Assembly: GCA_903772945.1 (NCBI GenBank)
Contig: CAICTM010001308.1
Span: forward strand, 1-31,985
Source: Seminavis robusta
Taxonomy: Eukaryota; Bacillariophyta; Bacillariophyceae; Naviculales; Naviculaceae
Direction of reading: 5' to 3'
DNA: 31,985 nt
Below the pieces are notes generated by a model that worked only from the letters and a program-made list of their open reading frames with translations, had not been told where the DNA came from and did no database searches. Positions 1-10,840 of this stretch are shown in pieces; within the stretch, counting starts at the first letter, position 1, and every line of letters starts with the position of its first letter. The position numbers were made by a program, and so were the translations under genes.

Positions 1-1160
1 AAGAAGAAGAGAAGAGAAGATAGGGGATATTCAAGAGAGAGACATAGCATCATCAAAGATATGCAAAGCGAAAGCCGTAGGAACGGTTGTATGTTAGCCT
101 GATATCGCCAACTCCGACGGTCTGAACCATTGCGTCTGCGTCTGGATAATCTCATCAAAGTCACGAATTGTTGGACCTCATAGGTTGAATAGGACATGGG
201 GAAGCAATGATCCAACCAGAAAGAAGAAAGAAAGCCCCCGACTGAAGCATGCATGTAGAGGAATACACTCCTAGCCATTAGGATTGTGAGAAACGGAGAT
301 CCTATCTTCCCCCACAGTTCTTTCTCGAAACAGAAACATTTCGCTGTATGCATCGTGTTCTGTAAACTTTTGCCCGAAGCATAAATTTGTAACTCTATTA
401 TCTATACTTCCGATCCAATTTTCACGATAGATCAGCTGATCTTCACTGCTAGGGACCACAATCAAGCTATCCTAACCCAACCATTCTTTTATTGTCATCG
501 TGAAAACAGCGTGACAGATCTTTATTCATTTCAGCGAAGACCAGTTTTCGGCACGCTGGCAGGTATTTTCAACATAATTAGCAGTTGATCTAAGGTTTAG
601 TTTCGTCATTATCTTCTGTTGTAGTTCTTTGTTTCGAGTATAACTCCCGTTGTCTTGTATATCCGCGCGCCAACAGCTCCCATCCTCGCTGTTGATTTTC
701 ACTTAGATGAAATATAACCACCACACCCGAACGCGATATATGTTTGGCAAAATCAAAACAGTGGGCAGTTGGGGCCCGGGCCAATCCAGCAACTCGATAT
801 TCTCGAATCTGGTGGATAAGTAAAATAGTCATTTATATTTCACCAGTTTCAAAATACCACTTAAATCCACTGCGAGCCTGGCATAGCAGCAGTTGAGAGG
901 GGATCTCTCACATCACTACACAATAGCATCACGCGGTGGGTTTTTCTATTGTGTCTACGGTACCTTCCCTTAAATAATTCAAATCGAATCTTTCCACGAA
1001 AACTTGCGATTTCTAGCGAAGGTATCGTGCACGACTTCCGCTGGCAACGCCCCTTCCCCTTCGATACAAGTGTATGTTTCACTATAGGATTACAGCCAGG
1101 CTACACGATCTCGCTCAATCGTATCAGCGAATACACTCAGGCGAAGACATCCCCGCTTTC
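1..1160. other. Intergenic, no supported gene
   Basis: A purine-rich GAA/GAGA tract opens the window. Short open frames of 64-92 codons occur on both strands, for example 590-832 and 861-1082 on minus, but none shows a family motif, splice structure or composition that supports a gene. I see nothing else here. Confidence 0.5.
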
Positions 1161-1169
1161 TATATATAA
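1161..1169 (+). promoter_or_regulatory. TATA-like element ahead of the decayed gene
   Basis: TATATATAA lies about 250 nt before the ATG at 1415. It is followed by a C-rich stretch and a good splice donor (CGTAAGTACT, GT at 1312) that could pair with the AG at 1412-1413 to make a 5'-UTR intron ending just before the ATG. The position fits a promoter and leader for the decayed gene downstream. This is inference from sequence only. Confidence 0.3.
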
Positions 1170-1414
1170 CTTTCTTTGCATTGAAAATGTATATATGCAA
1201 CCATTCCTATCGCATCGATCATCTTGAAACAGTCACAAAATCGGTTCAGCAAAACCTCAAACATCCCTCATCCTACCTAGCAGCCACCCATCAGCCATCT
1301 CTCCTGCCCACGTAAGTACTTTCTATTTTACCTTCTTCTGTTTGACAATGTTTTGCCTTTCAACATGGCCACTCACCTTCCTCTTCGGACTTCAAGTTTT
1401 CAGACTCCTTCAGC

Positions 1415-2770
1415 ATGTCTTCCAAACACCCGACATCAACAAACGTCGTCGCAATCGAACCCCTACTTCCGCGGTATCAACAGCAAGAAGAAAAGGCGGC
1501 GGCAACAAAGCAAGAGGTCCTTTCAACTCCTGTGAGTTCCACGCTGTAATTCCCAGCAACCTCAGGAAGACGAAGAATACCCCTTCCCCGGAATGTTCCT
1601 CAAGTTCACAGGCTTTGTTGAAAAGAAAGCTACCGGGTGTATGTACAACCGACGCAAAGACCACTCCGTCAACGGCGTTAAACCCAAGACATGATGGCCT
1701 TTGTTCAAGCCCTCGCTGACAAGCACATGATCGAGTGGGTATTCAAATTGGTGGACCCCGCTTCTGCTGATGGGGAAAAGCTCCTTATGTACGAGGCCAC
1801 CAACGTACTTCTTATGACCAAAGAGGCTTTGTTATCATGTGCCCCAGAGGTGAACTTGACGAACAAACTGGTGAAGTTTCTTACCCAGCTCCCAACCCCA
1901 GAAATGCCTTGAAGTGGTTCAATGAACCTTTAAACCGGCCTACTGCAATACGTGTACGACCGGGCAAAGAAGGATGAACCCTACCTAGTTCTCGACGAAC
2001 AGGACAAGTGGTACAAGGTCCATGACACCTGGAGTGAGCTGCTCACCCACTCCGACATCATGCTCACCTTGTGACGGATTCTTGGATCGATCAAGGCGAA
2101 TACCGCACGTATCCGAATTCCTCAAGGACGACAAGGGCCATGTGTACTCTATTTGGCCTCGTGGTCAACTCCCGGCTTCACGTCTTACGTCCGTTGATTT
2201 CACCGAAACAACCTTGGATGCATCGGACTTCGGTCGCATGCGGGCCATCACTGGTGCCCGTCGCAACATTATCAAGCCACTACGCACGCACACCATCCCC
2301 GCCCCCCACCTCTACTCCACCAGTTCGCCTTCAAGCTGCCACACTGGCCCTTCCCCATGGTTTTGCACTACCCCCGGCATGACCTTTGAGACCTTCTTGG
2401 AACTCTTCTGGAAAAGCACCAGCAGGAGAACGGTGGTAAGTCTCCTACAGTAGCTTACCGTATAAATCCCCGTGCCCTCACTTTCAATCCTCAATACTGG
2501 ACCTCCAATATTATTCGCAAATCATTCCCAGTTCCAATGCAACCAAATACGTCATCTCCCGTCCCACCTGTTCCACGAACCACGTCGGCCAAAGTATCAC
2601 CTGCGAATAGTCAGAATGATGACACTCCACAAGGTATGAAGAAAGCTGCCGAACTTCCAAACGATCCTATTACCGAATACCCAGTTCCGACGAAGAGCGG
2701 GAAGCAGAGGAAAAAGAAGACGCCAAGCTCCCAGCGGAAGCGAGCCAACCCTCCACTTAACACACGTTGA
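1415..2770 (+). pseudogene. Decayed unrecognised protein-coding gene
   Basis: Coding-like sequence runs through this stretch but changes frame and is interrupted. Taking the ATG at 1415 as frame A: frame A gives an N-terminus beginning MSSKHPTSTNVV. A possible 34-nt GT-AG intron (1532-1565) leads into another frame (EDEEYPFPGMF...). A one-base loss near 1690 returns to frame A at MMAFVQALADKHMIEW. Frame A then meets stops at 1910, 1931, 2072 and 2387. Between about 2073 and 2300 the convincing reading (EFLKDDKGHVYSIWPRG) lies in the other frame, and from about 2320 frame A again reads like protein to a Lys/Arg-rich end at 2770. Four stops and at least three frame changes are more than introns explain, since few of the breaks have GT/AG sites. 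I do not recognise the family. A multi-exon gene with assembly errors is the alternative. Confidence 0.6.
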
Positions 2771-3044
2771 CTTCGAAATTGCAAAACCTAAACCCTAAAT
2801 ATAAGCCACATGATTCATTCGATTCTATTCACCATTATCCTGTATTAGTAGACAAGTTGAACTAGTACTGGAAACGGAGACGACCCAGGGGGCATATGAA
2901 TAATCGACAATGCAATATTATTGCTGCTTTTGTCAACCAGCCACCAACCACAAACAGGACGACGCTCACCCACAAGCCGCAAGAGCAGCTTCATTCTGGA
3001 AAGACAGACACCGCAACAAAGCCTGTTGAACACCACCAGCTACC

Positions 3045-3659
3045 ATGAACGCTCCAGAACGAACAGCATCGTTCCTCTTGGACGAGGACAATGGGGAAAT
3101 GAAGGTAGGTTCTCTTCAACTTGATATATTGGATCTGTCCAAAGATCCAAAATACTCCAACCAAGCACGTCTCTCTCTCTTTCTCACCTTGTTTCTTCGT
3201 TTCATCAGATTGTGTACACCGCGGACACCAAGATTGCCAACAGCGGAACCTTCAGATTCAACAGGGAAGATCATACCGTGGCTAACTTGTTCCGAATGCA
3301 GTTGTTGAGAGACAACAGTGTTAGATTTGCGTGAGTCTATATATATAGCCAACTGCAAATTTGCTGCCTACCAGTAATATAACTACAATGTGGAGGCATG
3401 CAATCTTCTCACTTGGGCTATTTTTGTTGGCTGCATGTACTTCTTTCTCTTTTTTAGTGGATACTTTCACCCTCATCCATTGTTGAACTACATTGACTTG
3501 AAGATCCAGACCAACAGCAGTACCGTAGCCCCCATTGAGGTACTTTCGGCTGCCATCGAGGATCTGTCCAATGAAACGGATCACTTGATATCACAGGTTA
3601 CCGATTCCATTGAGGAATGGCGCAAGCAAAATGATGCTGGGGCTATTTCTCAGTTCTAG
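3045..3659 (+). CDS. RPB11: RNA polymerase II subunit RPB11 (POLR2J)
   Basis: Exons 3045-3104, 3209-3330 and 3458-3659 join to 127 aa. Introns start GTAGGT and GTGAGT and end CAG and TAG. The protein has the family plan: MNAPERTASFLL at the N-terminus (human RPB11 also opens MNAP...SFLL), FRFNREDHTVANLFRMQLL at about residues 35-53, the FAGY.HPHPL turn around residues 60-68, then a long C-terminal helix. RPB11 pairs with RPB3 as the alpha-like assembly platform of nuclear RNA polymerase II. Length is close to the 115-120 aa typical of the family, with a slightly longer acidic/Gln tail. The HPHPL sequence favours Pol II RPB11 over the Pol I/III paralogue RPAC2. The gene converges on the TSUP gene. 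Confidence 0.93.
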
Positions 3660-4168
3660 TTATCGTAACTTATGAGCAGTAGACGACCGTCGGGGAAGAT
3701 GGAAAAAAAAATCACCGGCTGGCTATAGTTTGTCGAGCTTTGGCCGTTAGTTAGAGGCTTTGTTGCCACATATCCATTCCGTGGAAGAAGGAATCAAGAT
3801 AGGAAGGTTCGTCAGACAATTCCATCAATGAAAGAGACATAAAACAAGAGCATTAGCTTTTAGATTGCTGGATTAGGTATACTTCGATAAAACACAAAAA
3901 AAACGATAAACTTCAGGTAGACTTCTCGTGCTTATTTGGAGTCGTCTGCTTTGAAGATCCATGCCCACTTCGAGGCGGAATCTTGCGATTCACTATGGTT
4001 TCCAAGCGAGCCTATTCGAGTAGCTCGTCCATCAGACTATCATCGTTTCTTTTTGAAGCCGGCCTCATTGCTTTGTGGATGCATAACATGTACTGAAATT
4101 GTTTAGTTTATTGCTGTATTGGTATTCCGCACAAAGTAGACCAAGAAAGCCAACTAACTGTCATGAAC
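3660..4168. other. 3' intergenic gap between convergent genes
   Basis: This is the shared 3' region of RPB11 (+) and the TSUP gene (-). It holds an A9 run near 3703, A/T-rich runs near 3890-3905, and no coding-like open frame. It is likely made of two 3'-UTRs and polyadenylation sequences. I see no hairpin or repeat worth naming. Confidence 0.5.
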
Positions 4169-6030
4169 CTAGCTCGTTCCGCATATACCACCAGACTTTT
4201 CATGCTCTCCTTCTGCAGCGCTCAGAAGAGACTGGAACGTCATGAGGATTGCACTGAGCAGAACAACTCCACCAATTGAAAATGCAATGTAAGAGTTGCG
4301 TTGGGACTTTTTCATCAGGTAAGCAAGACCGACCTGACCGATAAAGGTGGCAAAGAATCCGAGCAGGAAGCAGACGATTGCATAGTCTTGCACCAACAAT
4401 CCAAAGACAACAAAGGAAGTTGTGGCCGTAAAGCTTGTGAACAAGATCATGCAAGCTGAGGACGCGGAAGATACGGCTGGGTGCACCCCCATTGCCAGCA
4501 TCAATGGTCCTTTGACAATTCCACCGCCTGAGAAGACAACGTTGAGTTTAGAAAGCTAGAAAGAAAAATATTGCAAGAGAGCACAACTGACTGTTCTATC
4601 CCAAGTAACTTACCCACACCAAACATGCCAGCAAAGAATCCTGCTAGGCAGCAAACACAGGGATATACAATGGTGGCTCGAGCATCCCATTTGATGTCAC
4701 CTTCGACATACTGGTAACCAACCCGTTGCTTGATTTTGTATTGATTGACGAGATAGGCCCGGACAAAGAAACTGATAACAATGATCCAGCCCAACATGAT
4801 CCCATTGGCAAGCCAGAAGGATGTGGAGCCACACTTAATGCCAATGGGAGACGGAAAAGCACCGCCACCCTTGAGCAGATTGATGGCGAGGACCACAACA
4901 AAGACGGCCACCAAAATGTGAATGTTGGTCATGGGCACTTTTCTTTCATTCTCCAGGATTGTTTCCAGTTGCTGCTTTCTGGATGCTTCCGTTTCCAGTA
5001 TCGCAGGTTCGTCGTCATCCACGGCCTCTACAATCTCCTCCTTGGCACTATCTTTTGGATTGTCGTCGACATCGTCGCTATCTTGAAACTCGGCATCATC
5101 CAGCAACCTCTGGCTGGCATCGGCATCTTCCAGGTCATCATGTCCATGTGCCATTTTGGTCAATTCGCTTTCTTTGGTTCCATCTTCTCGGATGCCCTGT
5201 TTTCTCAAATGGATGGATTCAATTTTGTACATTTTGATGGCCTTTGTCAAACTCGTGTAGGCCGTAAAGGATAGGAGGGCAACTAACATGACTGTCAAAA
5301 TTGCTTCTGGTAGAAGTTTGTTCAAGAATGCTCCTAGCAATGCTCCTGCAATCGTGAGAGGCTCCATGACCAAAATCAAATCCCAGTCGACCAAGGGTCG
5401 ATCTGCGAGGGGATGTCGTTTGGGAGTATTCAAGAGGGTGTTTGCAACGGCCCCTCCAAAGACGGTCACATTGGATAGAGGAATGGCATGTTTGGCACTG
5501 AATCCATGGACAAGACTATAAATTGGTACCAGTATGCCACCTCCACCAATACCACCACCAGCTGCTACCATGAGTCCCAAAGTGGCGAGAAAAAATCCCC
5601 AATAATCCGAGGTAGTCAAGGGTAGGAGGGGTGGATGGTGATGATGCTTGAGCCGCCTGCCACCCGTAGAAGGCATTCCCTGGGAATTAATATCCATGGT
5701 TCCATCTTGCAGGAATCTCTCCAATTTGTCGGGTATCCAGGATGCGAAATCCACCGGAATGGCCGTGTTTTTCGCAATGTCATTGCTGGTAGGGTTAATA
5801 GAGTAGGCTGATCCAAGGATAGTGGATCCAATAGCCACGAAAGCAAGCAGCGCCCAGGGAAGTAGCAAGGAATGTAGTTTGGGATTCATCTCTCTCCATT
5901 CTGCCTTGGTGAATCGAAAATCACTGGCACATGACTCCAATCGCTTTCGAAGAGGACGCTTGCGTCCATTATTCTGTTTGGTCTGGTCTACTTCGACGCA
6001 AACACTGTTCTCGCTCCTGGTTGGCATCAT
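4169..6030 (-). CDS. TSUP (TauE/SafE-type) membrane transporter
   Basis: Two exons, 6030-4614 and 4527-4169, give 591 aa. The 86-nt intron (GTAAGT...CAG) falls inside the second glycine signature: splicing restores GVGGGIVKGP (residues 471-480), while reading through ends in a stop. The open frame extends upstream only to a non-ATG codon, so I chose the tandem ATG at 6030. Visible parts: basic cytosolic N-terminus, a hydrophobic segment about 52-76, a His-rich loop, the first TSUP half with the Gly-rich motif GGGIGGGGILVP near 158-170, a long acidic loop about 296-348, then the second half with further membrane segments. TSUP proteins export or import sulfite, sulfonates and related organic anions; the substrate here cannot be told. 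The start faces the AP-2 mu gene across a 475-bp divergent gap. Confidence 0.88.
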
Positions 6031-6505
6031 GATATGATGGATATTCTCTTTATAAATCACCCGAACTGGAAGACTAATTAATTGGTTAATGGTAAACACA
6101 ACACCAACAGTGCTCTTCGCTTGAGGGCTCCACGATGCATGTACATGCAAGAAACAGCATTGTGTGGCGGAAGAAACAAGAAGGGCGGGTTGGATGCAAA
6201 AGATCCGTGAGTCACGGTGGCATCAGTCCCAACATTCTTTAATTAAATGACAGAAACTTCTAATAAATCTTTTTCCAATGACGCTGAATCCGGTATTCAA
6301 AGCATAAAACTTAAATCTTCAAGCTCCAACCGCAATTTGCCCGAGGGCAAAAGTGCACCCCACATGTGCAGAAACAGGACGAAACCATGCTCCACTAGCT
6401 ACAGTAGCTAGCTGCTCCACTTCGCTCCTGCTAAAAATCCACGGTAGCCATCTAGTCTAGCCAGTAACTCTTTGAGATCGATCAACAACAGGAAAGACAG
6501 CAACG
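6031..6505. promoter_or_regulatory. Divergent promoter gap, TSUP / AP-2 mu
   Basis: 475 bp separate the two start codons. The gap contains a TTTATAAAG sequence 15-25 nt above the TSUP ATG (probably leader), A/T-rich DNA near 6240-6310, and a TAGCTACAGTAGCTAGC palindromic cluster around 6397-6413. The leader of AP-2 mu is probably the purine-rich stretch just before 6506. No TATA box can be assigned with confidence. Confidence 0.4.
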
Positions 6506-8128
6506 ATGATCTCCATGATCATGGTCCTTAACCAAAAGGGAGACATTATGATCTCCCGCCAGTATCGGTAGGTTTTCTCTCTCTTAATTGTTTCGATCGT
6601 TGTCATTGTCATTCTTGTGCTCATTTTATGACGCCGTCATTGCTCTCTTCTTCCGCCACTTACATTCAGTGATGATGTTGGCCGCGCCGCAGCAGATTCC
6701 TTTCGTCTACAGGTGCGTCAACATCACGCAGGTCCTCCTGGAAGAAGCCATGGCATTGGTGGTGGAGTGTTAATAACGGCTACTTTCTCGTTCGAAATAA
6801 TTTCTGTCATGTCCATGCTATTATGGATACATAAACTGTTGCCATTATTCATGATGATTAGGTCGTGGCGGCAAAGGAGACTGGTACCGAGGCTCCCGTC
6901 AAGCGCATTGAGAATTGCTCCTTTTTGTACACCCGACACTTGAACATGTATTTTGTGGCTCTCACTCGATCCAATGTCAACCCTGCATTGGTCTTTGAGT
7001 ACTTGTTCCAATTGATCCGAATCTTGAAGGCGTATTTGGGAGAAGATTTTGATGAAAATGCCATGAGGAACAACATGACTTTGATCTATGAATTGATGGA
7101 CGAAACCATGGATTTTGGATATCCACAAAATTGCGCCGTCGATGTGTTGCGTCTCTACATCAACTTGGGAAATGTCCGTCCACAGGATGAACCAGAACCC
7201 TCACAGCTTACCAGTCAAATCACGGGAGCCATTGACTGGCGTCGGGAAGGAATCCGCCATAAAAAGAATGAGGTGTACATTGATGTACTCGAAAGCGTCA
7301 ATCTGCTACTTTCCAGTAATGGAAATGTTCTACGAAATGAAGTCACGGGACAAGTCCAGATGAACACCAAATTGACAGGAATGCCAGAGTGTAAATTCGG
7401 GCTCAACGATAAACTCGTCATTGACAAGGAAAAGGAAGATCGCAAGCCAGGAGTGGAAATTGATGATTGTACCTTTCATCGTTGTGTCAGGTTGGGTAAA
7501 TTCGACGCGGATCGAACCATCACCTTTATCCCACCTGATGGGGAATTTGAATTGATGAGGTACCGAGTCACGGACAATATCAATCTACCCTTCAGGATTA
7601 TTCCCGCGGTTCAGGAGGAGCAAGGAATGACAAAGTGCGTCATGAACAGTAGGACTTTTTGCCTTTTCTCGGTTTGTTTGTTTTTGTTACTAATGAGACC
7701 TATTTGGTTGTGGTTTTGTCCGTTTCAGGGTTTCCATCAACCTCAAGGTAATTGCCAATTTCTCGGATCAACTGTATGCCACCCATGTTGTTTTGAAGGT
7801 GCCTGTGCCCAAGAACACGGCCAAGGCCAAGATCAAGCACTCTTTTGGACGTGCCAAGTATGAACCCGAGCAGCAGGCAATTGTTTGGCGTGTCAAGCGA
7901 TTTGCTGGCAAAGCGGAGTGCCACATCAATGCGGAAGTAGACCTTATGCCCACTGTCCGTCCCAAGCCTTGGAGCCGACCTCCAATCAACGTCGAGTTCC
8001 AAGTGCCAATGTTCACTGCCAGTGGGGTTCATGTCCGCTTCTTGCGGGTCTACGATAAGTCTGGGTACCACACCAACCGATGGGTTCGATACATTACCAA
8101 GGCTGGCAACTACCAGATCCGTATTTGA
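6506..8128 (+). CDS. AP2M1: AP-2 adaptor complex medium (mu) subunit
   Basis: Exons 6506-6567, 6670-6712, 6862-7634 and 7729-8128 join to 425 aa, close to the 435 aa of animal AP2M1. The N-terminal longin part (1-140) includes KGDIMISRQYRDDVGR. The C-terminal mu-homology domain shows IDDCTFHRCVRL, then FIPPDGEFELMRYR, and ends WVRYITKAGNYQIRI. FELMRYR rather than FELMSYR points to AP-2 and not AP-1. The threonine of SQITG falls at residue 156 and the aspartate of YIDVLESVN at 176, the same numbers as the AAK1 phosphorylation site and a YxxPhi-binding residue of animal AP2M1. The mu subunit selects tyrosine-signal cargo in clathrin-mediated endocytosis at the plasma membrane. Intron 3 carries TACTAAT at 7688-7694, a likely branch point. 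Confidence 0.95.
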
Positions 8129-8258
8129 GAATCAATCTATTGCATGTAATATAGTTTTACTTAAAATAGCAATCCTCCATGCTTGCTGTGATTTCTTTGG
8201 ATGACATCTCGTCGCTAAGGATTAAACTAATACAGTGGTGCAACCTCGTACTTTGACC

Positions 8259-10073
8259 TTATCGTGATCCCCCACTGGAGGAGGAGCCACTGTGTTGAGA
8301 TTTGGATCGAGGACGCTTGCCTTTCTTGTCTCGTGATCCTTGGGACCGAGACGAGGCAGATCTGGAGCTCCCAGACGACGACGAACTAGAGGGGCTCCTG
8401 CGACCCTTGCTCCTCTTCTTGTTTGCGCTTGCATCTTTTCCTGCGTCGCCCTTCTCGATGGACGATTGAGAGCTTCGACGACGCTTTTGTTTGCCTTCTA
8501 CGCCACGGCTAGTCTTGTCCTTGTTGTCACGATCCGACACAGGTTTGTCGTCTTTCTTCCTGTCCTTTCCAGAGCGATCAATAGCGGCATCTAACACCCT
8601 CTGCTTTGGCTCATCCTGCTGGGATTCCCCGGAAATCTTAGTTTTGGTTGTAGTAGTGATCTGTGACGGCGGGGAAGACGATCGTGAGGACGATCGTCTG
8701 CGTCTCTTTCTCCTTTTTGGTGATGGTTTTCGAGAAGAGCCTGATGATCTGGATCTGCTGCTCTTACTACTGCGAGAGGACGACGAAGGGCTCCTTGACC
8801 GGCGGCGCCCCCTCTTCCGTGGTTCAGAGGATCCTGATCTCTGTTTCGTTTCTGTCTTCTTGTCCAAATCCTTGATGTCACTTTCCTTGGTGTCGTTTGG
8901 GCTCCGCTTTGCTTCTTTTCCCTCTCTTTCGCGATCAGAGTTACGCCTTGATTTCTGATCTTTGCTGTCATTTCTTTCATTGTCCTTTCTGTCATCCTCT
9001 TGTTGCCTTTTGTCCCTCTTGCCCTCCGCATCTTTCGTCTTTTTGGAATCTCTTTGCTTTCTGCGACCACTGCTTCTGGAGCTTGATGACGACATCGATC
9101 GACTCCTGCTGCGACTTCCAGAAGAGCCGCTGCTACTGCTACTGGGAGAACGTCTGCGTCTACCACGATTTCGCTTCTTGTCATCCCGCTTGTCATACCT
9201 GGAAAGCGAGGAGCTGCTGCTTCTTGAAGATGAGGAATACGAAGAGCTGGAATGGGACGAAAATGAGGAGGAACTGCTGCTACTGGAAGAATCCCTTCTT
9301 TTTTTCCGAGTCTTGGAACGCCCACGGCTCTTTTTCTTTTCCTTCTCAGCTTGTTTGGCAGCGCGTTTTGCTGCTCGCTCATGTTTTCGCGCTGCCTTTT
9401 CCACCATTTTCTGTTGAGCCTCCTTTTCTGCCAACTTTGCCTTCCGTTTTTGTTCCTGGAATTCTCGGTCAAATGCCTGGCCCTCCACATGTTGATCTTT
9501 GGAAATCTGAAAGGCTCTGCGAACGCGCTCATTGTCCTCTTCTTTCATGGCAGCTTCCAAATGCTTGTTTTTGGGAACTGCAGGTCTGGAACTGTAGCTC
9601 TGGTGTCCTCGACCTCTTGCTTGGTCGTTGCGGTTGTCCCATCTCGACTGTGATTGCCTTGCGTAATAACCACCTCCACCACCTGATGATTGTGGGTAAG
9701 CGCTGTGTTGGCGTTGCTGCTGCTGAGATTTCTTTTGTTCCTCTTGTTGCTTGTATTTGAGGAGCTGTCGTTCTCTCTCAGCATTCACTTTGGATTCAAT
9801 TTCCGCCTCTGAAAACCCATTTTGTTCTAGATCATCACGCAGCAACAGCAATTGGTTTTCAATAGCTTTTTTCCTTTCATGCTCTTGGATCTCTTGATTC
9901 CCGCGTTCTCTTGCCGATGCCGAAACCGGGTTGTACACTTGCTGGGATGATGAGGAATTTCGCTCCATCTGCCAGCGGCGACGAGCTGCCTTCACATGGC
10001 CCCGATTTGCTTGGACATGACCAGACGTAGCCGTACCGCGAACAGAAGACAAACCAATTCCATTGTACGACAT
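8259..10073 (-). CDS. CWC21: CWC21/SRRM2-like spliceosomal SR-rich protein
   Basis: A single exon of 604 aa. The N-terminus MSYNGIGLSSVRGTATSGHV matches the conserved start of Cwc21/SRRM2 (MYNGIGL.TPRG..TNGYVQ), and residues about 59-106 (EIQEHERKKAIENQLL, then LEQNGFSEAEIESKV) are the cwf21 domain, which binds Prp8 and Snu114 in the activated spliceosome. After a Gln-rich linker the protein becomes long Lys/Glu-rich and RS/poly-Ser tracts typical of SRRM2 tails. Yeast Cwc21 is about 135 aa, so this is the long form. The low-complexity tail opens long false frames on both strands. The 3' end lies 130 bp from the AP-2 mu stop, in convergent orientation. Confidence 0.9.
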   Translation of the reverse strand: MSYNGIGLSSVRGTATSGHVQANRGHVKAARRRWQMERNSSSSQQVYNPVSASARERGNQEIQEHERKKAIENQLLLLRDDLEQNGFSEAEIESKVNAERERQLLKYKQQEEQKKSQQQQRQHSAYPQSSGGGGGYYARQSQSRWDNRNDQARGRGHQSYSSRPAVPKNKHLEAAMKEEDNERVRRAFQISKDQHVEGQAFDREFQEQKRKAKLAEKEAQQKMVEKAARKHERAAKRAAKQAEKEKKKSRGRSKTRKKRRDSSSSSSSSSFSSHSSSSYSSSSRSSSSSLSRYDKRDDKKRNRGRRRRSPSSSSSGSSGSRSRSRSMSSSSSRSSGRRKQRDSKKTKDAEGKRDKRQQEDDRKDNERNDSKDQKSRRNSDREREGKEAKRSPNDTKESDIKDLDKKTETKQRSGSSEPRKRGRRRSRSPSSSSRSSKSSRSRSSGSSRKPSPKRRKRRRRSSSRSSSPPSQITTTTKTKISGESQQDEPKQRVLDAAIDRSGKDRKKDDKPVSDRDNKDKTSRGVEGKQKRRRSSQSSIEKGDAGKDASANKKRSKGRRSPSSSSSSGSSRSASSRSQGSRDKKGKRPRSKSQHSGSSSSGGSR

Positions 10074-10840
10074 GATCTGGATGGTGGGCTCTTTCTTTGT
10101 AGTGGATTTGGGCCTCCCTCGTGTCTCTCCTCTTCGGTTGGGTTAAAGGGAGTGGTTGCTATGGCTTAGAGGGAACTACTGTATGGTGAAGAGGGGACCC
10201 GGCCAGGGAGAGAGTTGGTTATTGTTGTGAACGGCTCGATGAAGTTCGGTGGCTGCTGTTGAGGGGAATATGTTCCGATTCTAACGGTTAGCGGACAGAT
10301 TTTCCACAAAATGAAAATTCAGTTCAGATTTTTACAATTTCACGGTTTTAACTTGCATCAAGCCACTCTAATTTTCTATGTCTCTTCTGTGATGATGCTG
10401 GCCTTTGGGGGAAAGGTTTTCTTCAAGCGTCAGCTACCAAACAGGACGCTGTCTGTTCATGCAATGTATTTCCAGTTGCGATCAAGCCCCAGCAATAGCC
10501 ACCGGTAGCTATCATTGCGGCAATGCCGAGATCATTTTAAAAATTGAAGTACAGCGTGGTTAATGCAGTGCAGTATGGGTAGCACTTCACGATGAATGCA
10601 TGCCTTCAGGACCTTCGGATACTTCTTTCCAGCGGTTCCAAGTCGGCATCGCGAGCGCTCGATCTTGTCGATGCAGCAGCGCACGACACTTCGGATGAGC
10701 AAGGATGCCGCTGGAGTGACTCCCATCACGACTGAGGAAAGATCCGGCTTCGTCCCAGTTCTCTTCGCTGTTGTTCGTCTCACAAAACAAATCATCACAA
10801 AAACAAACTACAAAAAGACCAACTGCAACAGCGCCCACAG
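10074..10840. promoter_or_regulatory. Divergent promoter gap, CWC21 / S41-like gene
   Basis: 767 bp with no supported gene. GAGGGGA-type purine tracts near 10180-10265 sit on the CWC21 side, a CACCGGTAGCT palindrome variant is near 10500, and the final 50 bp before the S41-like ATG are A/C-rich, as expected of a leader. Open frames of 60-88 codons here have no recognisable content. Confidence 0.45.

Noticed and set aside
590..1082. 80- and 73-codon minus frames near the window start
   Set aside because: No recognisable content, no splice sites, no promoter element; likely chance.
4501..6150. TSUP frame extended to 6150
   Set aside because: The codon there is TTG. The first ATG is at 6030, and reading past 4614 gives a stop while splicing restores the conserved motif.
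7635..7728. Read-through of AP-2 mu intron 3
   Set aside because: It is open but leads to a different C-terminus; splicing (GTGCGT...CAG) restores the conserved mu-homology domain.
8591..9760. Long open frames of 287 (plus) and 313 (minus) codons overlapping CWC21
   Set aside because: They are shadows of the Ser/Arg/Lys low-complexity tail; the 604-aa frame carries the cwf21 domain and these show no motif.
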